From Flavobacteriales bacterium (GTDB taxonomy: Bacteria; Bacteroidota; Bacteroidia; Flavobacteriales_F; PHOS-HE28): DNA of 64,000 nt. The notes below the pieces were generated by a model, which was given only the letters and a program-made list of their open reading frames with translations, did not search any database and was not told the origin of the DNA. Numbering within the stretch: the first letter of the stretch is position 1; each line of letters begins with the position of its first letter. Shown here in pieces: positions 41,451 to 49,714 of this stretch. The stretch spans positions 48,651 through 112,650 of the forward strand of contig JACJZG010000013.1 of assembly GCA_020635715.1 (NCBI GenBank), written 5' to 3'. The translations under genes were made by a program, and so were the position numbers.

Positions 41451-42698
41451 ATGAACGCCGGTGGTCCTGGATCCGGGCGCACCGGCCTGCACGCCCGGTG
41501 GTGGACCGTTGCGGCGCTGCTGATCCCGGCGGTGATCAGGTGTTCCTTCCTTCAGGTGGACCAGGTGTTCGAGGCGCATACCATGGCGCTGGACCTGCTG
41601 GCCACAGGACAATTCGGGCACCACTACTTCGGTTCGTGGGACCGCTGCTTCCAGTTCCCCGTGTACACCACGCTCCTTGCGGTGATCTACGGGCTGGGCG
41701 GCGGTGCGGCGGTCGCTCTTTGGTTCCAGGTGGCATGCGGCACGGTGGTCGCGTACCTCGCGATGCGCCTTGTTCAACACCTCCTCCACGGAAGACCAAC
41801 GGCCCGTGCGATGAGCCTGGTGGCCGCGTGGGTGGTCGGGCTGGATCCGTTCCTGGCCTACTATCAGGTGCGGATGGTCCATCCGTTCGCCTGGGACATG
41901 CTGCTGGCCGCGGCGCTGCTGTTCATGGCGCTGACGGTCCGTTCGGAACAACGTCTGGAGATCATCCTGTTCTTCGCCTTGGGTGGGCTCGCCGTGTTGA
42001 ACAGACCCACCTTGGGCGTGTTCATGTTCCCCTTCATCCTGCGGCATCCGCGGTACTTCCTTCGACCCGACAAGGTGCTCTTGAAGAGCTGGCTCCTGGT
42101 ACTGCTGTTCGGACCGATCGCGTGCTGGGTCTTGCGGAACCATGCGCTCACCGGTCGTGCGCAGCTCACCTCGGTCACCGACCAGATGCTCTGGATGGGG
42201 CAGCAGGAGGAGACCGAAGGTGGGGGGTACCAGAAGGATGGTACGACCTATCTGCATCTGCTGAGCATACCCGAACGCCATCGGATGTTCACCGCCGACC
42301 CTGCGGAACGATCGTGGCTCTTCCGCGCCAAATGGCGTGCGGAGCGGGAGTCGGAACCGGGACTGGCCTGGAGGATGTTCGCGGTGAAATGGAGGAACTT
42401 CTGGTGGTCCCGTTCGTCCATCGGCCAGGACCACGCCGCCAGCCCAATCTGGGCCATGCAGCTGTACCGCGTCCACGCCGCCCTGCTGCTCCTGTTGTTC
42501 GTTGCTTCCCTATTCCTTGGCGACCGGCGGGTGTAGTACATCGGCCTTTCGGCGCTGCTCCTTTCCGTGGCCCAGTGCGTCTATTACTTCGAAACGCGGC
42601 ACCGGCTGCTGATCGACCCCGTCCTCATTGCACTTGCCCTGGTGTTCCTTTCTCGGATCGGGGAACGGATCCCACGGATCGGACGAAGCCTGCAATGA
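41451..42698 (+). pseudogene. Polytopic glycosyltransferase-like membrane protein interrupted by an in-frame TAG
   Basis: Reads as a GT39/ArnT-like membrane protein: VAALLIPAVIRCSFLQVDQVFEAHTMALDLLATGQFGHHYFGSWDRCFQFPVYTTLLAVIYGL, then alternating hydrophobic helices and soluble loops to a C-terminal helix. A TAG at 42534-42536 stops it at 361 residues. In the same frame, 53 further codons continue the expected membrane C-terminus (YIGLSALLLSVAQCVYYFETRHRLLIDPVLI) to a TGA at 42696-42698. One base change would restore the full 415-aa protein. ATG 41451 is chosen; an upstream extension is unlikely. Assembly error, recent null mutation, or readthrough remain possible. Confidence 0.8.
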
Positions 42699-42750
42699 GG
42701 CGTGCTGTGCGGGAGGCGACGGTTACCTTCGTCCCACTGATCCGATCAAC

Positions 42751-43635
42751 ATGAAACGAACCATACTGCTTTCGATGAGCCTGCTATTCCTGCTTGGCTC
42801 CTGTGTATCGAAGAAGAAGTACGCCGCCATTCAAGCTTCGAACGAGACCCTGAAGAACAAGCTGGAAGAATGCAACCGCGGATTGAGCGATTGCACCAGC
42901 GCAAAAAGCGTGATGGAAGCGCGACTGGCGGAGATGCAGAACAAGAACGAGCACCTGCAGGACCAGATCGCCCAGTTGAACAACACCAACGCGGCGTTGT
43001 TGAACAACGTTGGGCAGATGGCCACCCTCAGTGCCAAGGAGGCCCAGAACCTTGAGAACTCGCTGGAGCAGATCAAGGAACAGGACCTGCGCATCCGTCG
43101 GCTGCAGGACGCCCTGACCAAGAAGGACTCCGTGACGCTGGCCCTTGTGGTGAGCCTGAAGAGCTCCCTGGGCAACCTGAACGATACGGACGTGGTGGTG
43201 AACGTGGAGAAGAGCGTGGTCTTCATCTCGCTCAGCGACAAGATGGTGTTCACCAGTGGCAGCACCACTATCTCGCCCAGGGCCAAGGAGGTGCTGTCCA
43301 AAGTGGCCACCGTCATCAATTCGAAGCCTGAGATGGAGGTGTTGATCGAAGGTCATACGGACAATGTGCCCATCAGCCGGGACTGCTTCAAGGACAACTG
43401 GGACCTCAGCGTATTGCGCGCAACGGCCATCACGCGCGTCCTTCAAAAGGACTTCGCTGTTGATCCGGCCCGCATGACAGCTGGCGGGCGCAGCGAATAT
43501 GTTCCCCTCGTGGCCAATGATTCGCCGGAGAATAAGAGCACGAACCGCAGGACACGGATCGTGATCCTGCCGAAGATGGATCAGTTCTACGGAATGATCG
43601 AGCAGGGCCTGAAGCAGGCCAGCGAGATGGAGTAG
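42751..43635 (+). CDS. OmpA-family lipoprotein
   Basis: 294-aa outer-membrane-associated, peptidoglycan-binding protein. A lipoprotein signal (LLFLLGSC; Cys 18) is followed by a long coiled coil (NETLKNKLEECNRGL through LEQIKEQDLRIRRLQDAL). The OmpA C-terminal domain follows (VVFISLSDKMVFTSGSTTISPRAKEVLSKVATVI, VLIEGHTDNVPIS, DLSVLRATAITRVL and TNRRTRIVILPKM). It tethers the envelope. Followed by the bidirectional terminator at 43659-43686. ATG 42751 is the only plausible start; TACCTTCG at 42724-42731 may be its promoter. Confidence 0.94.
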   Translation: MKRTILLSMSLLFLLGSCVSKKKYAAIQASNETLKNKLEECNRGLSDCTSAKSVMEARLAEMQNKNEHLQDQIAQLNNTNAALLNNVGQMATLSAKEAQNLENSLEQIKEQDLRIRRLQDALTKKDSVTLALVVSLKSSLGNLNDTDVVVNVEKSVVFISLSDKMVFTSGSTTISPRAKEVLSKVATVINSKPEMEVLIEGHTDNVPISRDCFKDNWDLSVLRATAITRVLQKDFAVDPARMTAGGRSEYVPLVANDSPENKSTNRRTRIVILPKMDQFYGMIEQGLKQASEME

Positions 43636-43658
43636 GCGTTGCGCAACGGACCGCCCGC

Positions 43659-43686
43659 AGAGAGCCGCACCCTAGTGCGGCTCTCT
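43659..43686. terminator. Bidirectional terminator between ompA-like and dinB-like genes
   Basis: AGAGAGCCGCAC (43659-43670) and GTGCGGCTCTCT (43675-43686) are a perfect 12-bp inverted repeat around CCTA. It lies 23 bases after the OmpA stop and touches the stop codon of the convergent DinB-like gene. Confidence 0.8.
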
Positions 43687-44261
43687 CATTTCCGGTCCAT
43701 GGCGGCCCGTTGCACCGCCCGTTCGATCTGGAGGAAATGACGACGCTGGTGGGCCACGGGGAAACGCAGCGCATCTCCCGCTTTGAACCGGATGATGGGA
43801 CCGAGGCTGCTGGCCACGCGCATGGCATTGAGGTCCGTGGTGCGAGCGATGGTGAGCAGCGCAAGGAACCGATCGCACAGGTCGACGAAGCGTTCGATGC
43901 TCGCATGGGAAGCACCTTGCTGGCGGCCGGGGTCGAACATGCGCATGGTGCGCATCCGCCATTTGATCACGCCATCAGGCTGGGGCTGCAGGCCTTTGGT
44001 GAAGTAGTCGCCCAGCCATCCTGGCCGGAACTCGGGGTTCGCGCGATGGCGTGCGGCTCGTAGCGCGAACACCTTCTCGAGGCCGCGCACATAGATCCCG
44101 CTGCTCAGGTTAAGGTGCTCGAACACCTCGAGGATGTTCCACGCGCCGTCCTCGGGTCGGTGCAGGAGCGCTCCCGCCGGCATGGCGGCAATTTCCACGG
44201 CTCGTGCGCGCTGCCCTGCAAGGATGTGTTCCAGGTCGGTGATCAGTTGTTCGGTGCTCAT
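43686..44261 (-). CDS. DinB-family protein
   Basis: 191-aa DinB/YfiT-like four-helix metal-binding protein: ILAGQRARAVEIAAMPAGALLHRPEDGAWNILEVFEHLNLSSGIYV holds the first metal-ligand His near the centre. The last helix (FPVAHQRRHFLQIERAVQR) holds the remaining His pair. Function varies across the family (thiol transferase, isomerase, DNA-damage-induced). It is 54 bases after the Crp/Fnr gene, and that gap contains a strong FNR-like palindrome, so its expression is probably controlled by that regulator. Confidence 0.88.
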   Translation of the reverse strand: MSTEQLITDLEHILAGQRARAVEIAAMPAGALLHRPEDGAWNILEVFEHLNLSSGIYVRGLEKVFALRAARHRANPEFRPGWLGDYFTKGLQPQPDGVIKWRMRTMRMFDPGRQQGASHASIERFVDLCDRFLALLTIARTTDLNAMRVASSLGPIIRFKAGDALRFPVAHQRRHFLQIERAVQRAAMDRK

Positions 44262-44296
44262 GGCGCGAAGGGAAGAAGGAACGACCGCAGGATCAC

Positions 44297-44310
44297 TTGA
44301 CCCATATCAA
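44297..44310. promoter_or_regulatory. FNR/CRP-like palindrome in front of dinB
   Basis: TTGACCCATATCAA matches the FNR-type consensus TTGAT-N4-ATCAA with one difference and is a near-perfect palindrome. It sits in the 54-base gap between the Crp/Fnr gene and the dinB start, 36 bases upstream of that ATG on the minus strand. The regulator encoded next door (44316-44906) is the obvious candidate ligand-bound partner. Confidence 0.6.
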
Positions 44311-44315
44311 GAACG

Positions 44316-44906
44316 TCATCGCCTCTTGCGGGCGCGACTGAAGGTTTCCGGGGTCATCCGCAGGTAACTGGCGATGTCCTTCTGCGGCACGAGCTGCAGC
44401 AGTTGCGGGCTGCGCTTCACCAACCGATCGAAGCGTTCCTCCGCGCTCAAGCTCAACTGCTCGATCTCGCGCATGGCCCTGCCCACGAGCAGTTCCTCGA
44501 GGATCAGGCGACCGAAACGCTCCATCACCGGCTGTTCAACGTAGAGCTTTTGCAGGTCATCATGCTCGATGCCCACGAGCACGCTATCGGTCAACGCCAC
44601 CACATCGAAGCGGGCCGGCTTGCGGGTGAGGAAGGAGGCGTACTCACCACACCAACTGCCGTCGTAGGCGAACCCGACACAGATATCACGGCCATCGTGG
44701 GGGAATGAGAGCCGCTGCACACCGCTCTTCACGATGTAGAAACGCTGCTCCACCTCACCGACTGCGCATACCTCCGATCCTCGTCCGAAGGCGTATTCCC
44801 GCCAACAAGGAGCAATGGCCGACCATTCCGCTTCGGTCAGGGTCACGTACCGCTCGATGGTGCGCCTGACAATGTCCATGTTGCGAAGTTCACCAAGGTG
44901 GTTCAT
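44316..44906 (-). CDS. Crp/Fnr-family transcriptional regulator
   Basis: 196-aa cAMP-receptor-type regulator: a cyclic-nucleotide-binding-like domain (about 1-120: AFGRGSEVCAVGEVEQRFYIVKSGVQRLSF and GSWCGEYASFLTRKPARFDVVALTDSVLVGIEHDD), a dimer helix, and a short C-terminal HTH (QKDIASYLRMTPETFSRARKRR). No FNR-type Cys cluster is visible, so oxygen sensing by iron-sulfur is unlikely. Start 44906 overlaps the WbqC stop (ATGA); a longer frame would run through wbqC. The palindrome at 44297-44310 probably is its operator. Confidence 0.9.
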   Translation of the reverse strand: MNHLGELRNMDIVRRTIERYVTLTEAEWSAIAPCWREYAFGRGSEVCAVGEVEQRFYIVKSGVQRLSFPHDGRDICVGFAYDGSWCGEYASFLTRKPARFDVVALTDSVLVGIEHDDLQKLYVEQPVMERFGRLILEELLVGRAMREIEQLSLSAEERFDRLVKRSPQLLQLVPQKDIASYLRMTPETFSRARKRR

Positions 44907-45586
44907 CGGCCCAAAGCGGCTGTCGCCCGCGGTCCCAGGTTGCATACCAGGTCGATCACGCTCAAGCGTGGCTGGAAACCGTGACGGTCCTGGAAGACCT
45001 GGTGGTACGGGCCGACCGCTGATATCCCTTCTGGCAAGCCTCGTTTCGGTGAGAGATCGGAACGGAGGTTCCACAGCGGGATACGCTCATTCAGCGGCGT
45101 GCCGGGTAGGACCGGACCCATGCCCGAACTGGCCATGCGGTATTCTGCGCCTTCCACGTATTCCTCGGACACGTGCACTTCGGTAGGGATCCGGAGCCAC
45201 TTCAAGCCGAGCCGTAATGTGGTCAGTTGGAGATCGACCAAACGGTCATACCGGGTGAAGAGGACCTGCTCGATATCCTCCGCGAAGTGCAGGAACCACG
45301 GTGATCGACCATACGCGCTGCGGATGGCATGCATGTGTTGATGGGGCCAGTCCTCCTCATAGCATAAGCCCACGGAGCGCATGGGCTGCTTCACTCCGGA
45401 ATCGCGTTGAATGGTCACGTTGAGGTCCTGCCGTCCGTTCGGGCCGAGGATGGTCGTACGGGTGCGGTAGCTCTGCCGGACGTAGTGCTCACCCTGATCG
45501 ATCACCACCTGCGGGGAACGCGCCAGCAAGGCGTAGTGTTCAACGCTACCGAAGTAGAAGCCACTGAGCAGGGGTAGCCTGTCCAT
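44903..45586 (-). CDS. WbqC-like family protein
   Basis: 227-aa WbqC-family protein. PLLSGFYFGSVEHYALLARSPQVVID, YRTRTTILGPNGRQDLNVTIQRDSG and YGRSPWFLHFAEDIEQVL, with the C-terminal ISAVGPYHQVFQDRHGFQPRLSVIDLVCNLGP, are the family signature (P-Y-x-Q-V-F). WbqC-like proteins are found in polysaccharide loci and in Bacteroidota core regions; no catalytic role is established. It heads a three-gene unit with crp and dinB by overlap. Confidence 0.88.
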   Translation of the reverse strand: MDRLPLLSGFYFGSVEHYALLARSPQVVIDQGEHYVRQSYRTRTTILGPNGRQDLNVTIQRDSGVKQPMRSVGLCYEEDWPHQHMHAIRSAYGRSPWFLHFAEDIEQVLFTRYDRLVDLQLTTLRLGLKWLRIPTEVHVSEEYVEGAEYRMASSGMGPVLPGTPLNERIPLWNLRSDLSPKRGLPEGISAVGPYHQVFQDRHGFQPRLSVIDLVCNLGPRATAALGR

Positions 45587-45616
45587 GGTGCGAAGGTCGG
45601 GCGCTACATTCGAACC

Positions 45617-46330
45617 ATGCGTCCAACGATCACAGCACTTGCGCTCCTCTTCTTCTGCAGCTGTTCCAACACGCCTGAGCCTGGTGAGCAGACAACCGAC
45701 CCAACCGCTCTGGAACTGCAGGGACCGCCAAGCTGGACCGGTTATTACTCTGGCACCATCGCCGACGAGGAAGTCTCGTTGTGGGTTCGTCCGGACAGCA
45801 TATTCATCCTACAGCGAAAGCTCATCGGTCAGGACAGTGTTCCGGATGGGACCTTTGGTCGTTGGCATCCCCGCGGGAATGAGCTCCAACTAAGCACCGG
45901 AAAGATTGAGATAGGGGCGTATCAGGTGGGGGATGATGGCGCATTGACCCCGGGTTCGGGAGAAGGATCCTCGGGAGGTCCTGTTCTGGAAAGGCTGGCC
46001 GACGCCATTGGGGATGCGGTTCCGCGCATGCGCGTATCGGGCACCTATGTCCTGGCGGATGATGCACAGTCGTTCAAGCCATGCGGCTCAACCTATGAAT
46101 GGCCGTGCGTGGGTGGGATGGACCTGGGTGAAGAAGGAGGTGAAGCGGTGAACGGCTTCTCGAATGAGGACCTATTACGGAACTACCGCAAGGCTGTGCG
46201 CATGGATGGTGATCCTTGGGAGGTGGAGGTGATCTGCACCCTCGGCATGGGACCGGCCATGGAAGGGGAAGGTGCTGATGAATACCTGTTCATCGGATCT
46301 GTCCTGGGCGATGCCGGTAGCTGTCCATGA
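45617..46330 (+). CDS. NlpE-like lipoprotein
   Basis: 237-aa lipoprotein (LFFCSC, Cys around 15). Beta-rich body with WTGYYSGTIADEEVSLWVRPDSIFILQRKLIG and GTFGRWHPRGNELQLSTG, the pattern of the NlpE copper-resistance N-terminal domain, then SGTYVLADDAQSFKPCGSTYEWPC, resembling the second half of NlpE. It lacks the CxxC metal site of classic NlpE, so the link to copper or surface sensing is uncertain. Followed by a strong terminator at 46332-46362. Confidence 0.75.
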   Translation: MRPTITALALLFFCSCSNTPEPGEQTTDPTALELQGPPSWTGYYSGTIADEEVSLWVRPDSIFILQRKLIGQDSVPDGTFGRWHPRGNELQLSTGKIEIGAYQVGDDGALTPGSGEGSSGGPVLERLADAIGDAVPRMRVSGTYVLADDAQSFKPCGSTYEWPCVGGMDLGEEGGEAVNGFSNEDLLRNYRKAVRMDGDPWEVEVICTLGMGPAMEGEGADEYLFIGSVLGDAGSCP

Positions 46331-46331
46331 G

Positions 46332-46362
46332 AAGCGGGCCGTGCTTCTCGCACGGCCCGCTT
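46332..46362 (+). terminator. Terminator between NlpE-like and beta-propeller genes
   Basis: AAGCGGGCCGTGC (46332-46344) and GCACGGCCCGCTT (46350-46362) form a perfect 13-bp stem with loop TTCTC. The genes are convergent, so it can serve both. Confidence 0.8.
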
Positions 46363-46382
46363 GCCTTTGGGTCCGAGGATGA

Positions 46383-48029
46383 TCAGCGTGTGGCCACCTT
46401 GGTCACGTTCTTCTTGTCGTACACGTAAACGAAGTTGCCGTCGGTGCTCATGCTCGTCACCGCATCGTTCCGTGCCTTGAATTCTTTGAAGGTGCAGTTG
46501 TCCAGATCGAAGCAGGCGATGTCCGCCTTGGCGGTCTTCAGGATCATGCGGTCGCCCTCCACATCCTCCAGATCGGCCTTCTTGTACTTGCCGCTGGCCA
46601 CGGGCTCACCGGTCTTCATGTTGAAGGTGCTCACACCCTTGTCGCCGATCACCACGATCATGTCCTTGTAGGTCATGATCTGGTCGGCGTTACCCACACC
46701 GCCCTTGGCCACTGGTACAACGAACTTCTCCGCACCGGTGGCCAGATCCATGCTGTAGAGCTCCTTGCCGCTGCATACCACGAACTGGTCCTCCACCACC
46801 ACGGCATTGGTGATGCCCTTGCGGAAGCGCTCGCTATCCCAGACCAAACTGCCGTCGGAGGTGCGGAAGGCCTGGATGCCGTTCGGCTTCACGTTGGGAT
46901 GCCAGATGCGCCATTCCTCGGTGATCTTCCAGCCACCCTGGCCGTCCGATTCACGCTTGTAGATGTAGGCCTGGGCCTCCACGTTCCCCCCGATCTGAAG
47001 CAACACACGGTCACCCTGCACGTACATGTTGGGGATGGCACGGGCCTCCTTGATCTCCGGGCTTGTCCAGAGCAGTTTCCCGCTGTTCCTGTCATACTTC
47101 TTCACGTACTGGCTCTTCTTGCTGCTCATGTCGAGCACGTAAAGATCATCGCCCACCACCACGGGTTCAGCCACGGCATGGTACACGCCGAACTTCTTCG
47201 CGCCGGCCGGAGCACCCACGATCTTGTCCGGGGTGTAATCGAAGGCCGCGCTGTAGATGTTGGCACCGGTGTTCAGGTCGTACACCTGCATGCCGTTCAT
47301 CCGGAGGAAGACCTTGTCGCCGACGATGTCCAGATCGTAGAGGAACTCCTTGGAGATCACGGTACGCTCGGCACGCCCGATGTAGGTGTTCTCCCAGAGG
47401 ATATTGCCATTGGCCAGGTCGATCTTCACGATCTGGTTCTTGAACCCGCTGAACAGGGCTCCGAGTCCGCCAGGAATGAAGTTGACCATCACCAGCTTGC
47501 TGTCGGGGGTGACCACGTACTGACCCGCAGCACCGCGGAACTTGTCCGTGCTCCAGAGTTCTTCACCGGTCTTGGCCTTCACGAACACCAGGCGTTCCTT
47601 CAATGCGATCGCGAAGCCATCCTTCTCGGGGATGTACACGATGCTCTCATCGGTGAGGTTCTGGTAGTTCTCGGTGTTCCACAGCAGGTTGCCGGTCGCC
47701 AGGTCCAGCACGGCGAGCTGGTCCTTTCCAGTCTTGCGGTCGAAGAGGAACACGGCATCACTTTCCCAGAAGGGGATCAGTTCATCCACCTTGCGCAACT
47801 TGGGCGCCAGGTCCTTGTAACGCCCGGTCCATTTCGTCGCGCCGGTGGCGTTGTCGAACACGGTCATTTCCTTGTCGTCCGCGGCATAGCTGTAGCCCCG
47901 ACCCTCGGTGCCGGTGCCGGTGTAGTCGAATCGATGTCCCAATTTGGTCTCCCAGACCGTGGACATCTCTTCCTGAGCCTGCGCGCCCAGCGTGGCGCTG
48001 AGCAGGAGAGTGGCGATCAGTTGTTTCAT
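46383..48029 (-). CDS. Exported PQQ-like beta-propeller protein
   Basis: 548-aa secreted or periplasmic protein with signal peptide (MKQLIATLLLSATLGAQAQ). The rest is a PQQ-type propeller with repeated blades ending in LWNTEN, LWSTD, ILWENT, LLWTSP and LVWDSE, the W at blade ends being characteristic (about eight blades). Typical of scaffolds or of the BamB/PQQ-dehydrogenase-like group; no enzyme residues are apparent. It is the last gene of a minus-strand run of three exported proteins starting at 49636. Confidence 0.88.
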   Translation of the reverse strand: MKQLIATLLLSATLGAQAQEEMSTVWETKLGHRFDYTGTGTEGRGYSYAADDKEMTVFDNATGATKWTGRYKDLAPKLRKVDELIPFWESDAVFLFDRKTGKDQLAVLDLATGNLLWNTENYQNLTDESIVYIPEKDGFAIALKERLVFVKAKTGEELWSTDKFRGAAGQYVVTPDSKLVMVNFIPGGLGALFSGFKNQIVKIDLANGNILWENTYIGRAERTVISKEFLYDLDIVGDKVFLRMNGMQVYDLNTGANIYSAAFDYTPDKIVGAPAGAKKFGVYHAVAEPVVVGDDLYVLDMSSKKSQYVKKYDRNSGKLLWTSPEIKEARAIPNMYVQGDRVLLQIGGNVEAQAYIYKRESDGQGGWKITEEWRIWHPNVKPNGIQAFRTSDGSLVWDSERFRKGITNAVVVEDQFVVCSGKELYSMDLATGAEKFVVPVAKGGVGNADQIMTYKDMIVVIGDKGVSTFNMKTGEPVASGKYKKADLEDVEGDRMILKTAKADIACFDLDNCTFKEFKARNDAVTSMSTDGNFVYVYDKKNVTKVATR

Positions 48030-48065
48030 GGTCTTGTGCACAAGGTGCGGTAGTTGATGTTGGTG

Positions 48066-48443
48066 TTAGCGTGGAATGGCGTTCAGGTCGAACGTGTGTT
48101 CAATGCGGTACTGTCGGCCCTTGGGCATTTTGAAGGGCATCTGCGAGAGGTGGACCAGGTCCTTGAAGCGGTTCTGGGAGCGCAGGTCATGTCCTTCGGC
48201 GCTGACCACGAACACGCTGCTGATGTCCCCTTTGTCGCGGAAGCTCACCTGCAACACGTAGCGGCCGACGAGCTGTTCCTTGAGGACCGCCTCGTAGATC
48301 TCCGCCCCGGGTCGAAGGGATGCATCGAACACTTCCGCGGCGCGCGCGAGGATCACGTCCTTGTCCTCCAGTAGTTCCTTCTTCTGCGCTGTGGCGGTCA
48401 GCGTCAGCGCGAAGCTTAATACGCACAGGAATGATGTTCTCAT
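48066..48443 (-). CDS. Small exported hypothetical protein
   Basis: 125-aa protein with signal peptide MRTSFLCVLSFALTLTATAQ, then an alpha/beta domain: LLEDKDVILARAAEVFDASLRPGAEIYEAVLKEQLVGRYVLQVSF and a C-terminal GRQYRIEHTFDLNAIPR. No family recognised. Start 48443 overlaps the upstream stop (ATGA), so it is coupled to the propeller-like gene before it; a longer frame is unlikely. Confidence 0.78.
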   Translation of the reverse strand: MRTSFLCVLSFALTLTATAQKKELLEDKDVILARAAEVFDASLRPGAEIYEAVLKEQLVGRYVLQVSFRDKGDISSVFVVSAEGHDLRSQNRFKDLVHLSQMPFKMPKGRQYRIEHTFDLNAIPR

Positions 48444-49636
48444 GGGGCGTAGGTCCATTCGATCAGGCGGTTGCCGAACGTCATCAAGAGGCGCTTCCCA
48501 TCAGGAAGGAAGGCGAACGAAAGGCGCCCATCACTGGGGAACTCGGCCTTGGAGAACATCTTCTCGAAGAGCCGGTAGCTCAGTACGAAGCGGTCCTTCA
48601 TGCTACCGGTCGACCGATCGTAGAGATGCACCTCCATGAAGCGTCCCTGCTGGCTGCCGATCGCGAACAATGTCCCATCCGTGCTCGCGCGGAAGTCCGG
48701 CTCAAACAGCGCGAGCGAGGGGAAGCTCGTGCGCTTCATGACATGGGTGCGCGCATCGGCCACATCCACATAGCTCTGGTTCGGGTTCGGGTTGCCCCCC
48801 TTGCGGCTGTGCGCCTTCGCATGGATCCACAGGTCCGTTCCATCGGGACTGTACTCCAAGCGGAACACCTTGTCGAACAGCTCATCGAGCATGGCCACGC
48901 GCGCCAGGGTCGAACGGTCGTAGATGATAACCACCTGACCAAGCTTCTCGGCGGTCTTTAGCGCCTTCTTGTCATTCCGGATCGCGGTGAGCGTGGCCGC
49001 CTCCTCCCGCGTGGGTCGGTGTGCCACGGCAATGAAGCGTCCGTCCGTGCTTATGGCGATGGCGTTCCCGGTGCGTGCCAACTTGATCGGATCGCTCTTG
49101 CCGCTGGAGATATCGACGACCCGAACGCCGTCCTTGCCCAGTACCAGCAAGGCTTCTTCATCGGGGGTGATCGCAGCGGCGTAGGCATCATCCAGCCTCA
49201 GCACAGATCGACCGCTGGCCACATCCACCACTTCGTACTTGATGGGTCGGTCCTTGTTGGGCGCGAAGTCCAGGTAGAACAGCTGCTGCAGCAGGATGTA
49301 TTTCCCGCTCGGGCTGAACCGGACCCGCGAACCGGCGTACCAGTTACCGATGTCCAATTCCTGGACGTTGGCCTCATCGTCGATCGGGAAGGTGCGGAAG
49401 GGGAAGCCCTGGGTAGCGCTCAGCCCGATGGTGCGATCGTCCGGTGCGATGTCCAACGAGGCCGTCAGGTAACCGCTCATGGTCTCCTGCCCGCCCACCT
49501 TCAGGATGCGGTATTCCTGCCCATCATCCTGCCCGAAGGCCGCAAGGGTCAATAGGCTGAGCACAGCGACCAGGAGCAGGATCCGGCTCAGTTCAATACC
49601 CTCCTCATTCGTTCGCGAAGCACGGGCCCGTACCAT
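48440..49636 (-). CDS. Exported WD40-like beta-propeller protein
   Basis: 398-aa protein. Hydrophobic signal around residues 17-35 (SRILLLVAVLSLLTLAAFGQ), then propeller-like repeats: TIGLSATQGFPFRTFP, VRFSPSGKYILLQQLF, AAITPDEEALLVLGKDGVRVVDISSG, IAISTDGRFIAVAH, RLEYSPDGTDLWIHAK, FLPDGKRLLMTFGNRLIEW. The S-P-D-G/FSPSGK pattern is the WD40/6-blade type. Probably surface or periplasmic; function unknown. First of a co-oriented, overlapping set with 48066-48443 and 46383-48029. Confidence 0.82.
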   Translation of the reverse strand: MVRARASRTNEEGIELSRILLLVAVLSLLTLAAFGQDDGQEYRILKVGGQETMSGYLTASLDIAPDDRTIGLSATQGFPFRTFPIDDEANVQELDIGNWYAGSRVRFSPSGKYILLQQLFYLDFAPNKDRPIKYEVVDVASGRSVLRLDDAYAAAITPDEEALLVLGKDGVRVVDISSGKSDPIKLARTGNAIAISTDGRFIAVAHRPTREEAATLTAIRNDKKALKTAEKLGQVVIIYDRSTLARVAMLDELFDKVFRLEYSPDGTDLWIHAKAHSRKGGNPNPNQSYVDVADARTHVMKRTSFPSLALFEPDFRASTDGTLFAIGSQQGRFMEVHLYDRSTGSMKDRFVLSYRLFEKMFSKAEFPSDGRLSFAFLPDGKRLLMTFGNRLIEWTYAP

Positions 49637-49714
49637 GGGCCATAATTACGTGGGCCGCTTATCCGTGATCCACCGCAATGGACTACGGGCATCACCGTAA
49701 CTGACCGCTTTGGA

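Noticed and set aside
42534..42536. Stop-codon reassignment (TAG read as sense)
   Set aside because: Other genes here use TAG, TAA and TGA as normal stops (for example gcvT ends in TAG directly before the comB ATG), so reassignment is not supported.
44903..45074. Longer N-terminus for the Crp/Fnr regulator (frame opens at 45074)
   Set aside because: It would run through the end of wbqC; the ATGA overlap at 44903-44906 and the family N-terminus support a start at 44906.
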